Positions 54,382 to 62,900 are shown, counted from the first letter of the stretch. The stretch is DNA of 64,000 nt from Segniliparus rugosus ATCC BAA-974 (GCF_000185725.2 NZ_KI391953.1:372001-436000), one strand, 5' to 3'. The notes: generated by a model from the sequence alone, not told the origin. A program made the numbers and translations.

Positions 54382-55953
54382 ATGGTCGAACAACCCCAAC
54401 ACCGAATCGCCATCATCGGCGCGGGGCCGGGCGGGATCTGCGCGGCGGCGCAGCTGGTGCAGCGCGGGAACAGGGATTTCGTCATCCTCGAACGCGCGGA
54501 CGACTTCGGCGGGAGCTGGCGGGACAACCACTACCCCGGCCTCGGCGTCGACGTGCCGTGCTTCACCTACGAGTACTCGTTCGCCCGCAACCGGAGCTGG
54601 ACGCGCATGTTCCCCTACGGGCGGGAGGTGTTCGAATACCACCGCTCCGTCGCGCGCCAGTTCGGCCTGTACGAGCACGCGCGATGGGGCGTCGAGATCG
54701 TCAAGGAGCAGTGGGACGAGGCCGAGGGCCTGTGGCGGCTCACCACCTCGGCGGGCGAGGAGATCACCGCCCAGTTCGTGATCTCCGCGATCGGGGCCTA
54801 CATCACCGCGAAAGAGGATCCGGGCATCCCCGGCTACCTGGACTTCGCGGGCAAGGTGCTGCGCCCGAACTCCTGGGACCACAGCTACGACCTGCGGGGC
54901 AAGCGGGTGGCCGTGATCGGGACGGGGGCCAGCTCGGTCCAGATCACCCCGTCGATCGCCCCCGAGGTCGCGTCCTTGGCGGTGTTCCAGCGCACCCCGG
55001 TCTGGGCGCTGCCCAAGCCGGACTTCGCCCTCCCGAAGCCGGTGAGCAAGTTCCTGGGGCTCCCCCCGGTCGGGTTCGCGCTCGGCGTGGCCGCGAACGT
55101 GCTGGTCGAGCTTGCGTTGCGGCTGGTGTACCAGACGCCGAGGCGGGTCTTCCGGGCGATCGCGCCCCGGTTCGACGTCGGCGCTCGGGCGCTGTACCGC
55201 CGCTACTTGCGCTCGGTGGTCCGCGACCCGCAGACCCGCGACCGGCTCATGCCCGGCTACGGGGCGCTCGGCAAGCGCCCGACCCTCTCGAACTCCTTCC
55301 TGCAGTCGTTCAACCGGGACAACGTCGAGCTGGTCGTCGACCCGATCGAGCGGATCGTGCCCGAAGGGCTCACGACCCGGAGCGGACGCTCGTTCGACCT
55401 CGACGCCATCGTCCTGGCGACCGGGTACCACCTGTTCTCCGACCCGGAGAGCTACGTGGAGGGGACTGTCGTCGGCCGCGACGGCTTCGACCTCGGCGTC
55501 TTCTACAACACCGAGCGGCTGCAGGCTTATCAGTCCGTCGCGGTGCCGAAGCTGCCGAACCGATGGATCCTGGTCGGCCCGTACTCGTGGATCGGCACCG
55601 GCTGGCACGAGCTGGTCGAGATCTCCTCGAGCCACGCGGTCAACGTGATCTCGGCGGCGATCAGCCGGGGCGCGCGGGCGGTGGAGGTCCGCAAGGAGGC
55701 GCACGACCGGTACCACGCGAAGATCCGGCGCAACGACGAGAACATCGACTACTACTTCAACACCGTCAACAAGGGCCTGCGGACCTACTACGTCAACTCC
55801 GCTGGCGATATGCCGTACATCCGGCCCACCAGCCTGTTCGAGGCGCGTCGGGAAAGCTCGCGCGTGGACTTGTCCGCGTACGAGTTCCGCGCGCCGGAGG
55901 AACTGGAGGCCGGGGCCAGGCGTAGTCCTGCCGAAGAGAAGTCGGCTGTCTGA
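54382..55953 (+). CDS. Flavin-containing monooxygenase (Baeyer-Villiger type)
   Basis: A 523-residue FAD- and NADPH-dependent monooxygenase resembling EthA/MymA-like enzymes, likely oxygenating ketones or sulfur/nitrogen groups of lipophilic compounds. The FAD motif GAGPGG lies at residues 13-18 and the NADPH motif VIGTGASSVQ near 175. The Baeyer-Villiger fingerprint is recognisable as FAGKVLRPNSWDH, but the usual conserved His is Arg here. A TetR repressor is divergent and two SDR genes follow, giving a monooxygenase/dehydrogenase operon. GAGAGG lies upstream of the ATG. Confidence 0.88.
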   Translation: MVEQPQHRIAIIGAGPGGICAAAQLVQRGNRDFVILERADDFGGSWRDNHYPGLGVDVPCFTYEYSFARNRSWTRMFPYGREVFEYHRSVARQFGLYEHARWGVEIVKEQWDEAEGLWRLTTSAGEEITAQFVISAIGAYITAKEDPGIPGYLDFAGKVLRPNSWDHSYDLRGKRVAVIGTGASSVQITPSIAPEVASLAVFQRTPVWALPKPDFALPKPVSKFLGLPPVGFALGVAANVLVELALRLVYQTPRRVFRAIAPRFDVGARALYRRYLRSVVRDPQTRDRLMPGYGALGKRPTLSNSFLQSFNRDNVELVVDPIERIVPEGLTTRSGRSFDLDAIVLATGYHLFSDPESYVEGTVVGRDGFDLGVFYNTERLQAYQSVAVPKLPNRWILVGPYSWIGTGWHELVEISSSHAVNVISAAISRGARAVEVRKEAHDRYHAKIRRNDENIDYYFNTVNKGLRTYYVNSAGDMPYIRPTSLFEARRESSRVDLSAYEFRAPEELEAGARRSPAEEKSAV

Positions 55954-55955
55954 CT

Positions 55956-55997
55956 CGCGCTCGCGGCCTGCGCGCGAGATACCGGGCCGCGAGCGCG
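55956..55997 (+). terminator. 13-bp hairpin between monooxygenase and SDR genes
   Basis: CGCGCTCGCGGCC and GGCCGCGAGCGCG pair perfectly around a 16-base loop, starting 3 bases after the monooxygenase stop. It could be a partial terminator lowering expression of the two SDR genes, or an mRNA-processing hairpin. Confidence 0.55.
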
Positions 55998-56046
55998 TCT
56001 TCCCCGAGCAGTCGGCGAGCCGGCGCACGAATGGAGAGAGCGAACT

Positions 56047-56949
56047 ATGGGCAAAGAGAAAAGCCTTCTCGGCGCAGCGGTCCTGGTGACCGGCGCGGGC
56101 AGCGGCATCGGCCGGGCCACCGCGCGGGCCTTCGCGGCGCGCGGGGCGAAGGTCGTCGCGACGGACCGCGACTTCGAGACCGTGCGGCAGACCGAGGAGC
56201 TGGTCCGCGCGGAGGGGGGCTTCTGCGAGGCGGCGGCCCTCGACGTGACCGACCCCGCCGCGTGGGAGCGCGTCCTGAAAGAAGTCCAAGCGCAGCACGG
56301 CCTGCCGCGCGTCCTGGTGAACAACGCCGGGTACACCACGGCGGGGCCGTTCCTCGACCACTCCGCCGCCGAATGGTCCGCGCTCGTCGCGGTCAACGTC
56401 CGGGGCGTGGTCACCGGCTCCCGGCTGTACGCGCGGCAGCTGGTGGACGCGGGCTCGCCCGGACAGATCATCAACGTCGCGTCGGCGGCGGCGTATGTGC
56501 CGGTGACCGCCAGCTCGCCGTACTGCACGACCAAAGCCGCCGTGATGATGTTCTCCGAGTCGCTGCGGCTCGAGCTTCGCCGCCACGGCATCGGTGTCAC
56601 CGCGATCTGCCCTGGGGCGATCAACACCGGCTTCTACACGGCGGCGCGCCATTTGGGCTCGGACGCGGCGGTCAACGCCACGCGCCAGGACCTCTCCGCC
56701 AACGCCATCGCGAAGTTCGGCAGCGGCCCCGAGGCGGTCGCCAAGGCGATCGTGCGCTCGGTGAGCACCAACCGCGCCGTGCAGCCGGTGACCGCGGAGG
56801 CGTATCTGGGCTACGCGCTCTGGCGGCTGAGCCCGACCGTGATGCGGGTGGTCGCGCGGCTGTCCGGGGAGGGGACGCTGCGCCAGTTCGAGCGGACGGC
56901 ACTGCCGCAGAAGGTGCTTGGCTGGCTGAAGAAGGAGGGCTCGAAGTGA
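56047..56949 (+). CDS. Short-chain dehydrogenase/reductase (first of pair)
   Basis: An SDR of 300 residues: TGAGSGIG at about residues 15-22, NNAGYTT, NVASAAAY and the catalytic YCTTK (Tyr-x-x-x-Lys). The C-terminal 60 residues extend past the classical core (YLGYALWRLSPTVMRVVARL), as in mycobacterial SadH-like enzymes. GGAGAGAG precedes ATG 56047. It is a paralogue of the next gene and overlaps it by GTGA. It probably oxidises or reduces the alcohol/ketone partner of the monooxygenase reaction. Confidence 0.88.
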   Translation: MGKEKSLLGAAVLVTGAGSGIGRATARAFAARGAKVVATDRDFETVRQTEELVRAEGGFCEAAALDVTDPAAWERVLKEVQAQHGLPRVLVNNAGYTTAGPFLDHSAAEWSALVAVNVRGVVTGSRLYARQLVDAGSPGQIINVASAAAYVPVTASSPYCTTKAAVMMFSESLRLELRRHGIGVTAICPGAINTGFYTAARHLGSDAAVNATRQDLSANAIAKFGSGPEAVAKAIVRSVSTNRAVQPVTAEAYLGYALWRLSPTVMRVVARLSGEGTLRQFERTALPQKVLGWLKKEGSK

Positions 56950-57845
56950 AGCTCGAAAACGTCAAGCTCGTCGTCGTGACCGGCGCGGGCAGCGGCATCG
57001 GCCGCGTCACCGCGCAGCGTTTCGCGCGCCTCGGCGCGCGGGTCGTCGCCAGCGACATCAACGCGGAGTCCGCCGAGGCCACCGCCGCCGCGATCCGCGA
57101 GCAGGGGGGCGAAGCCTACGCCCGCCACCTCGACGTGACCGACGTCGCGGAGTTCGAGGAGTTCGCCGACTGGGTGCGCGCCGAGCACGGCGTGTGCGAC
57201 GTCGTCGTCAACAACGCCGGCATCGGCATCCTCGGCGAGGTCATCGACACCACCGAGGCCGACTGGGACCGGATCATCGGCATCAACCTGCTCGGCATGG
57301 TGCACGGGGCCCGGCTGTTCGCCAAGCAGATGATCGACGCGGGCAAGCCGGGGCACGTCGTGAACATCGCCTCCGCCGCCGCGTTCCTGCCGATGGCGAG
57401 CCTCGCCTCGTACTCGACGACGAAATACGCGGTCAAGATGTTCACCGACTGCATCCGCGCCGAGTTCGCGCCGCACCGGATCGGAGCGAGCGTGATCTGC
57501 CCCGGACCGGTCCTGACGAACATCTTCGCCTCCGCCACCCACACCGGGGCGAGCGCGGAGGACGCACAGCAGCGCTCGTCGGTCACCGGGGCGGCGTTCG
57601 AGAAGATCCGTTCGCTGCACCTGATCTCCGGTCCGGAGAACGTGGCCAAAGCGATCGAGGGCGCGGTGCGCCACAACCGCAAGACAGTGCTCGTCCGGCC
57701 GGAGGCGTACCTGGTGTACGCGATGCGCAGGCTGTCCCCGGCCCTGCTGCGGACGATCTCGGGCCTGGTGTTCAACCAGCGGACCGTCGACCTGCTGTAC
57801 CGCCTCGGCAAAAACCCGCGCGTCGCCCGGCTGATCGGAGCCTGA
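56946..57845 (+). CDS. Short-chain dehydrogenase/reductase (second of pair)
   Basis: A 299-residue paralogue of the preceding gene with the same extended C-terminus (YLVYAMRRLSPALLRTISGL). Motifs are TGAGSGIG near the start, NNAGIGI, NIASAAAF and the catalytic YSTTK. GTG 56946 overlaps the stop of the first SDR gene, so translation is coupled. The tandem pair most likely arose by duplication and now handles related substrates. Confidence 0.88.
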   Translation: MKLENVKLVVVTGAGSGIGRVTAQRFARLGARVVASDINAESAEATAAAIREQGGEAYARHLDVTDVAEFEEFADWVRAEHGVCDVVVNNAGIGILGEVIDTTEADWDRIIGINLLGMVHGARLFAKQMIDAGKPGHVVNIASAAAFLPMASLASYSTTKYAVKMFTDCIRAEFAPHRIGASVICPGPVLTNIFASATHTGASAEDAQQRSSVTGAAFEKIRSLHLISGPENVAKAIEGAVRHNRKTVLVRPEAYLVYAMRRLSPALLRTISGLVFNQRTVDLLYRLGKNPRVARLIGA

Positions 57846-57869
57846 CGGCCCCGGCCGGCCGAGCGCCGG

Positions 57870-58784
57870 TCAGTAGTACCAGGGGTACGGGGCCCAGTCC
57901 GGGGCGCGCTTTTGCAGGAACGAGTCCCTGCCCTCCACCGCCTCGTCGGTCTGGTAGGCCAGGCGTGTGGCCTCCCCGGCGAAGAGCTGCTGGCCGACCA
58001 TGCCGTCGTCGGCGAGGTTGAACGCGTATTTGAGCATGCGGACCGCCTGCGGGGACTTGCCGAGGATCTCCCGAGCCCACTGGATCCCCTCCGCTTCGAG
58101 CCTGCCGTGCTCGACCACGGCGTTCACCGCACCCATCGCGTGCATCTGCTCGGCGGTGTAGGGGCGCGCGAGGAAGAAGACCTCGCGGGCGAACTTCTGC
58201 CCGACCTGCTTGGCGAAATAGGCGCTGCCGTAGCCGCCGTCGAAGCTGCCCACGTCCGCGTCGGTCTGCTTGAACCTGGCGTGCTCCCGGCTCGCGAGCG
58301 TGAGGTCGCAGACCGCGTGCAGGCTGTGCCCGCCGCCCGCCGCCCACCCGTTCACCAGCGCGATCACGACTTTCGGCATGAACCGGATCAGGCGCTGCGC
58401 CTCGAGGATGTGCAGCCTGCCCGCCCGGCCTTTCTCCACGGTGGAGGCGTCCTCGCCGCTCGCGTACTGGTAGCCGGTGCGGCCACGGATGCGCTGGTCG
58501 CCGCCGCTGCAGAACGCCCACCCGCCGTCTTTCGGGCTGGGGCCGTTGCCCGTCAAGAGCACCACGCCGACGTCCGGGCTGGTGCGGGCGTGGTCGAGCG
58601 CGGCGATGAGCTCGTCCACCGTGTGCGGGCGGAACGCGTTGCGCACCTCGGGGCGGTCGAAGGCGATGCGCGCCGCCCCGATCTCCACGTGCCGGTGGTA
58701 GGTGATGTCGGTGAGGTCCGCGAAGCCGGGGACGCTCTGCCATTGCGTCGGGTCGAAGGGGGTCGGTTGAGTCGAATCGGCCAT
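57870..58784 (-). CDS. menB: 1,4-dihydroxy-2-naphthoyl-CoA synthase
   Basis: A crotonase-fold enzyme that closes the second ring in menaquinone synthesis. The 304 residues, longer than E. coli MenB, are normal for actinobacteria. Recognisable parts are FDRPEVRNAFRPHTVDEL, WAFCSGGDQRIRGRTGY, ALVNGWAAGGGHSLH and the catalytic SFDGGYGSAYFAKQVG. ATG 58784 gives the mycobacterial-type N-terminus. The other men genes in this window are menG and a polyprenyl synthase, 38 kb away. Confidence 0.95.
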   Translation of the reverse strand: MADSTQPTPFDPTQWQSVPGFADLTDITYHRHVEIGAARIAFDRPEVRNAFRPHTVDELIAALDHARTSPDVGVVLLTGNGPSPKDGGWAFCSGGDQRIRGRTGYQYASGEDASTVEKGRAGRLHILEAQRLIRFMPKVVIALVNGWAAGGGHSLHAVCDLTLASREHARFKQTDADVGSFDGGYGSAYFAKQVGQKFAREVFFLARPYTAEQMHAMGAVNAVVEHGRLEAEGIQWAREILGKSPQAVRMLKYAFNLADDGMVGQQLFAGEATRLAYQTDEAVEGRDSFLQKRAPDWAPYPWYY

Positions 58785-58786
58785 CT

Positions 58787-59233
58787 TCAGACTGTAGAAC
58801 GACCGCGGAACCCGGTCGGCAGCTGGTGCAGCGAGACCACCCGCCAACCCTCAGCCCCGCGCTGGACCCTGCCGAGCAGCACCCGCACCTGGTCGCGCCG
58901 ACAGTCGAAGCGGCACACGAAATCGTGGACGCTCTCCTGCCCTTCGAGCTCGAAGGCGTGCGTGGCGACATGAGTGATGAGCTGCCGGGCGGGCAGCTCG
59001 CTCATCAGCGCGGCCAGGTCGGCTTTCGCCGAGGCGGCGCACAGGCCGAGCAGCTGGCTCCGGGGGCGGGACTGGTTGACCGTCTCGCGCAGGCGGACCA
59101 TCAGGAACGAGACGAACGCCTCCGCCTCCGCCCGCCGGCCGGCACGAGGGCAGCGCAACGCCGCGCTACGAGGACCGGAGCGGTGAGCCGCCCGCCCCGA
59201 TCGATCCTGGTTGTTCTTCGGCGAGTGCGCCAT
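58787..59233 (-). CDS. Conserved small protein of unknown function
   Basis: I do not recognise it. It is a 148-residue basic protein. The N-terminal 35 residues look disordered and basic; a helical, protein-like core follows (AFVSFLMVRLRETVNQ, LLGLCAASAKADLAALMSEL, FVCRFDCRRDQVRVLLGRV), ending in WRVVSLHQLPTGF. It ends 2 bases before the menB start on the same strand, so the two may be co-transcribed. An ATG at 59278 is an alternative start. No signal peptide. Confidence 0.5.
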   Translation of the reverse strand: MAHSPKNNQDRSGRAAHRSGPRSAALRCPRAGRRAEAEAFVSFLMVRLRETVNQSRPRSQLLGLCAASAKADLAALMSELPARQLITHVATHAFELEGQESVHDFVCRFDCRRDQVRVLLGRVQRGAEGWRVVSLHQLPTGFRGRSTV

Positions 59234-59341
59234 ACGCTTCCCCTTCGTCTCGCCCGAGGGCGGCGGCGTTGCCGCCAACGGGGGTTTCTCCCAGTGCCAG
59301 CATCGTACTGCAGCAGGCGGACAAGCGCGCGGCGGGCCGGG

Positions 59342-59710
59342 TCAGGTCTGCGGCCCCTCCTTCTTCCCCGGATTGCAGGCGCTGGCCAGCAACGCCGCCA
59401 CGCCGACCACGGGCCGCCACGGTTCGAGATTCCAGCTCTCCTTGGCCTTGGCGAAGCTTTGATGGCAGTCGAACTGCTCGCGCATGCTCGGGGAGTCCGC
59501 GTCCGGGGCGAGCCGGAGCACCTCGGCCCATGCTTCGCCCTGCTCGTCGGCGGGCGCGTCCCGCCCCGCTTGCGTGGGGAAGACATGCAGGCTCGGCCCG
59601 TCCGGGGTGTTGGTCCAGGCGACGTGGTCGATGAAAACCGGGTCCGCGAGGGCGCTCGGCCACCAACCGAGCAGGGCGCCGAGGGCCAAAGCCGGGGCGA
59701 GGGCGCGCAT
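59342..59710 (-). CDS. DUF2599 secreted protein
   Basis: A 122-residue exported protein: signal peptide MRALAPALALGALLGWWPSA with cleavage near ALADP. Then comes the DUF2599 pattern, FIDHVAWTNTPDGPSLHVFP, QFDCHQSFAKAKESWNLEPW and RPVV, with two cysteines probably bridged. This domain is common in mycolate bacteria; function unknown. Divergent from the DUF5685 gene with a gap of only 40 bases. Confidence 0.8.
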   Translation of the reverse strand: MRALAPALALGALLGWWPSALADPVFIDHVAWTNTPDGPSLHVFPTQAGRDAPADEQGEAWAEVLRLAPDADSPSMREQFDCHQSFAKAKESWNLEPWRPVVGVAALLASACNPGKKEGPQT

Positions 59711-59750
59711 GGCTTCATCATCGCACGTCCGAGTGTGGTTCACTGGTCCA

Positions 59751-60782
59751 GTGTTCGGAGTTGTGCAGCCATGTGCGAAACAGCTCGACCACCGAGCGCG
59801 CGAGCTTTGGCGGGCGCAGCTGTGCGGGATGTGTCTCGCGCTCCGGGACCGGCACGGCCAGCTCGCCAGGGCGACCGTCAACACGGACGCCGTGCTCGTC
59901 GCCGCACTGGTGGAGGCGCAGCTGGAGGAGGGGTCCGCCCTGCGCGAGCCCTCGGGGCGTTGCCCCTTGCGGAGGTTCGCGGTCGCGCAGGTCGTGCCGT
60001 CCTCCTCGATCGGAGTCCGGCTCGGGGCGGTCGCCTCGCTCGCGTTGACCGCCGCGAAAGCGCGCGATGTCGTGATGGAGCGCCAGACCGGGCTCGCCCC
60101 GTCGGGACGGGTCAAAGGCATGCTGGCGGGGGTCGCGGCGGACATGCTGGCGAAGAAAGCGGCCTCGGACCCCGAGGTGTCCGCCGCGCTGGACGTGCCG
60201 GGGCTGCTCGCCGAGTTCGATCGGCAAGGCGAGACGGAATTGCGGGCGCGAGAGCTTGGCCTCGCCGCCGTGACCGCCGCGTCGGCAAAGGCCGCAGGGC
60301 ACGTTTTCGCCGCGGCGGCACGGGTCGCCGGACGGCTCGAGAACGAAGCGCCGTTGCGCCGGATCGGAGCCGCGTACGGGGAGATCGCGCACCTCGTGGA
60401 CGCGCTCGACGACATCGAGGCGGACCGGCGAGCAGGAGCGTTCAACCCGATCATCGCGACCGGCACGCCGCTCGAAGCTGTCCGGACGCGGCTCGAAGCG
60501 CTGCGGACCCTGGTGGCCGACGAGTCCGCGCGGCTGCGTCTGACGGACGCAGGGCTCGTCCGCTCGCTCCTGCTGCACGGCCTGCGCGCCAGAATCGCGC
60601 GGGCGGTCACGGGGCTGCCCGCGCCGTACGAGGACTCGGCCAAGAAGCGGAAAAAGGAAAAGAAGCCTGGGGGGCCGAAACGCGCGCGGCGCTGGGACGA
60701 CTGCTGCGACGCGTGGTGTTGCGGCGATTGCTGCGGCGAGGGCTGTGGGGAATGCTGCGGCAGCGCGTGCGGCTGCTCGTGA
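59751..60782 (+). CDS. DUF5685 protein with cysteine-rich tail
   Basis: A 343-residue soluble, mostly helical protein matching DUF5685: VFGVVQPCAKQL, then LWRAQLCGMCLALRDRHGQL near the start, and a helical middle with IAHLVDALDDIEADRRAG that recalls all-helical isoprenoid-type folds with an acidic motif. A lysine-rich stretch follows, then 11 cysteines in the last 28 residues (CC pairs separated by Asp/Glu/Gly). Function unknown. GTG 59751 gives the family start. Confidence 0.78.
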   Translation: MFGVVQPCAKQLDHRARELWRAQLCGMCLALRDRHGQLARATVNTDAVLVAALVEAQLEEGSALREPSGRCPLRRFAVAQVVPSSSIGVRLGAVASLALTAAKARDVVMERQTGLAPSGRVKGMLAGVAADMLAKKAASDPEVSAALDVPGLLAEFDRQGETELRARELGLAAVTAASAKAAGHVFAAAARVAGRLENEAPLRRIGAAYGEIAHLVDALDDIEADRRAGAFNPIIATGTPLEAVRTRLEALRTLVADESARLRLTDAGLVRSLLLHGLRARIARAVTGLPAPYEDSAKKRKKEKKPGGPKRARRWDDCCDAWCCGDCCGEGCGECCGSACGCS

Positions 60783-60964
60783 CGCGGCAGGGGCTCAAGC
60801 CCAGCTTGTGACCTCACAAAGGCAAGCCGTCTACCGAAGCCGGGGCGGGCGTTCGATACTGGGGTCTGCGGTGTTGCGGCCGGGCGCGTCGAAGCGCCGC
60901 GCGACCCTTCTCCCGACGAAAGGCGCAAGCGTGGGATCGACCGAGCGAGAGTTCAGGACTGGTC

Positions 60965-61330
60965 ATGACGGACGGGCCTGAGGACGGCGGCGCTCCGGCC
61001 GCCCCGGAGCCCGACTGCCGGTTCGTGCTGGCGAACGAACGCACCTTCCTGGCGTGGCAGCGCACGGCGCTCGGTCTGCTGGCGCTCTCAGTCGCGGTTG
61101 TGCAGCTGCTCCCGCGCCCGCTCGCCACGGGACCGGCGCAGGCGTTCGGGCTCGCGCTGAACCTCTTGGCGATGCTCGCGGCGGGGATGGGGATCCGCCG
61201 ATGGGCCCAGTCCGAGCGCGCCATCCGCCGGGGCGAGCCGTTGCCCAAGCAGCCCCCGCCCTGGTACCTAGGGGCGGGGATCGTCCTCGTCTGCGTCATC
61301 GCGCTCGTGGTGATCGCAGCGGCGCGATGA
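60965..61330 (+). CDS. DUF202 membrane protein (YidH-like)
   Basis: A 121-residue protein with three membrane helices. The family motif FVLANERTFLAWQRTALGLL lies before TM1, and TM2 and TM3 follow. The N-terminus is acidic. It pairs with the next gene, overlapping it by ATGA, like the Rv2272/Rv2273 pair of M. tuberculosis. Function unknown. Confidence 0.85.
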   Translation: MTDGPEDGGAPAAPEPDCRFVLANERTFLAWQRTALGLLALSVAVVQLLPRPLATGPAQAFGLALNLLAMLAAGMGIRRWAQSERAIRRGEPLPKQPPPWYLGAGIVLVCVIALVVIAAAR

Positions 61331-61632
61331 CCGACGCGAACGGACTGGCGGCAGAACGCGTCGTGCTCGCCTGGTCCCGCACCTCCCTCGCCGTTTTCGG
61401 GAACGCCGGGCTTCTCGCGTTGCGCGAGTGGACATGCAGGCCCGGCCCGGTCGGGGCGTTCGCCGCCCTCCTCGTTGTCATGTGCGTGGCCGGCTTCTGC
61501 CACGCCGCCCTGCGGCGCGGGCGCGCTCTGCGCCGCGCGCGGCCTTCCCCGGCGGCCTCCCCGAAGCGCGAAGTGCGACTCGTCGGGGGATGCGTGCTCG
61601 CCCTGTCGCTGGTCTGCGCCCTCGCCATCTAG
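61327..61632 (+). CDS. DUF202-like membrane protein, second of pair
   Basis: A 101-residue partner of the preceding protein. It has the shorter motif ERVVLAWSRTSLAVFGNAGLL and three membrane segments. ATG 61327 overlaps the upstream stop, so the two are translationally coupled and probably form a heteromer. Confidence 0.82.
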   Translation: MTDANGLAAERVVLAWSRTSLAVFGNAGLLALREWTCRPGPVGAFAALLVVMCVAGFCHAALRRGRALRRARPSPAASPKREVRLVGGCVLALSLVCALAI

Positions 61633-61672
61633 CGCACTAGACACAAACTTCATTTGTGCCCCCACAAGAACG

Positions 61673-61779
61673 GGGCCTCTACCAGCGGAGACGTTTCCGA
61701 AGGACACTGGGAACCAGCGCCGCTCCGGCCGAAAACCCGAAGCGGCGCGCGACTCCGTCACTGTAGGAAAGGCACCAGA
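61673..61779 (+). promoter_or_regulatory. Structured 5' leader (riboswitch-like) of the flavoprotein gene
   Basis: Nested complementary segments fold about 105 bases into a multi-branched RNA. Closing helix: GG/GCCT (61673-61678) with AGGC-a-CC (61770-61776), extended by CTAC (61679-61682) with GTAG (61763-61766). Inner stem: CGGAG (61686-61690) with CTCCG (61753-61757). Hairpins: GTTTCC-gaa-GGACAC, CTGG-gaa-CCAG, and CGCCGCT/AGCGGCG (61718-61724/61741-61747). The ribosome binding site AGGAAAGG (61765-61772) lies inside the closing helix. Short stretches recall cobalamin (GGGAA ... CACTGT) and Moco (CCTCT ... CTCCGT ... GGAAAGG) elements, but neither consensus is met, so the class is unassigned. 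Confidence 0.5.
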
Positions 61780-62823
61780 ATGACGACGACTCAGTACAAG
61801 TGGACCGTGATCGGCGCAGGTCCCGCAGGCATCGCGGCGACGGGCAGGCTGCTCGACCACGGCGTCCCCGCGCATCAGATCGCCTGGATAGACCCGGAGT
61901 TCGCCGCGGGGGACTTGGGCGGGAAATGGCGGGCGGTGCCCGGCAACACGCCGGTCGCGCTGTTCCACGAGTACCTAGAGGCATCCCCGGCCTTCCGCTA
62001 CCACGAAGCGCCACAGTTCGAGCTCGCGGAGATCGACCCCAGAGACACCTGCCCCCTCGGCCTGGTCGCAGACCCGCTGGTCTGGATCACCGAGCACCTG
62101 GCCCGCCGAGTCGAAGCCGTGCGGGGCAACGCCGTCGAACTCACGCTGCGCGAGCGCCGTTGGACCATAGAGACCGACCAAGGCCCGATCTCCTCCGAGA
62201 AAGTCATCCTCGCCGTCGGCTCCACGCCAAAATCGCTCGCGCACCCCCGGCTTCGGGAGATCCCGCTCGACATCGCGCTCAACCCCGACAAGCTCGCATC
62301 GCAGCCGCTCGACGGCGCCGTGGTCGCCGTGTTCGGATCGTCGCATTCGAGCATGGTCGCTCTGCCGAACCTCTTGGACCGGCCAGTGGCGAAGGTGGTC
62401 AACTTCTACCGCAGCCCGCTGCGCTACGCCCTGCCGATGGACGGATGGACGCTCTTCGACGACACCGGGCTGAAAGGGAAAGCCGCCCTCTGGGCGAAAG
62501 AACACATCGACGGAACGCTCCCGGACCGCCTCCAACGAGTCCACACCGGCACCCCCGAATTCGCGGCGCGCCTCGGAGAGTGCGACCACATCGTGTACAC
62601 CGTGGGGTTCGAGCGCAGGCGCAAACCCGGCACGCCGCAATGGGGCCCGCTCGAACACAATCCCGCCAATGGCATCATCGCCCCAGGGCTCTTCGGGCTC
62701 GGCATCGCCTACCCGAACTGCTCCGACGAACCGCTCGGCGGCACCCAGTCCCGCGTCGGGCTGCAAAAATTCATGAGCCACCTCAACGCAGTCCTGCCGA
62801 TCTGGACCCGCTACGGCCTCTAA
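61780..62823 (+). CDS. FAD-dependent pyridine-nucleotide-type oxidoreductase
   Basis: A 347-residue flavoprotein. GxGxxG is at residues 12-17 (VIGAGPAGIAATG), followed by LGGKWRAVPGNTPVALFHEY, a loop typical of N-hydroxylating or lysine/ornithine-monooxygenase-like flavoproteins. A second nucleotide-binding segment reads VVAVFGSSHSSM, and the C-terminal FAD motif is GIIAPGLFGLGIAYP. The exact reaction is unknown. ATG 61780 lies only 7 residues before the first strand, so no later start is possible. Expression is probably governed by the folded leader directly upstream. Confidence 0.8.
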   Translation: MTTTQYKWTVIGAGPAGIAATGRLLDHGVPAHQIAWIDPEFAAGDLGGKWRAVPGNTPVALFHEYLEASPAFRYHEAPQFELAEIDPRDTCPLGLVADPLVWITEHLARRVEAVRGNAVELTLRERRWTIETDQGPISSEKVILAVGSTPKSLAHPRLREIPLDIALNPDKLASQPLDGAVVAVFGSSHSSMVALPNLLDRPVAKVVNFYRSPLRYALPMDGWTLFDDTGLKGKAALWAKEHIDGTLPDRLQRVHTGTPEFAARLGECDHIVYTVGFERRRKPGTPQWGPLEHNPANGIIAPGLFGLGIAYPNCSDEPLGGTQSRVGLQKFMSHLNAVLPIWTRYGL

Positions 62824-62826
62824 GCG

Positions 62827-62843
62827 CAGAGCAATATGCTCTG
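62827..62843 (+). terminator. Short hairpin after the flavoprotein gene
   Basis: CAGAGCA-ATA-TGCTCTG is a perfect 7-bp stem starting 3 bases past the stop, between the flavoprotein gene and the leftward tRNA gene. Confidence 0.5.
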
Positions 62844-62900
62844 GTCGACGAGTCCTTGCGGGCTGTCGCGACTGGTCGCGGGTTCGCCGCGCGTGTGTTG

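Noticed and set aside
61673-61779. Leader as a standard cobalamin or Moco riboswitch
   Set aside because: Only short fragments match. The rest of the cobalamin aptamer would have to lie inside the coding region, and the Moco core is not found, so no class name is given.
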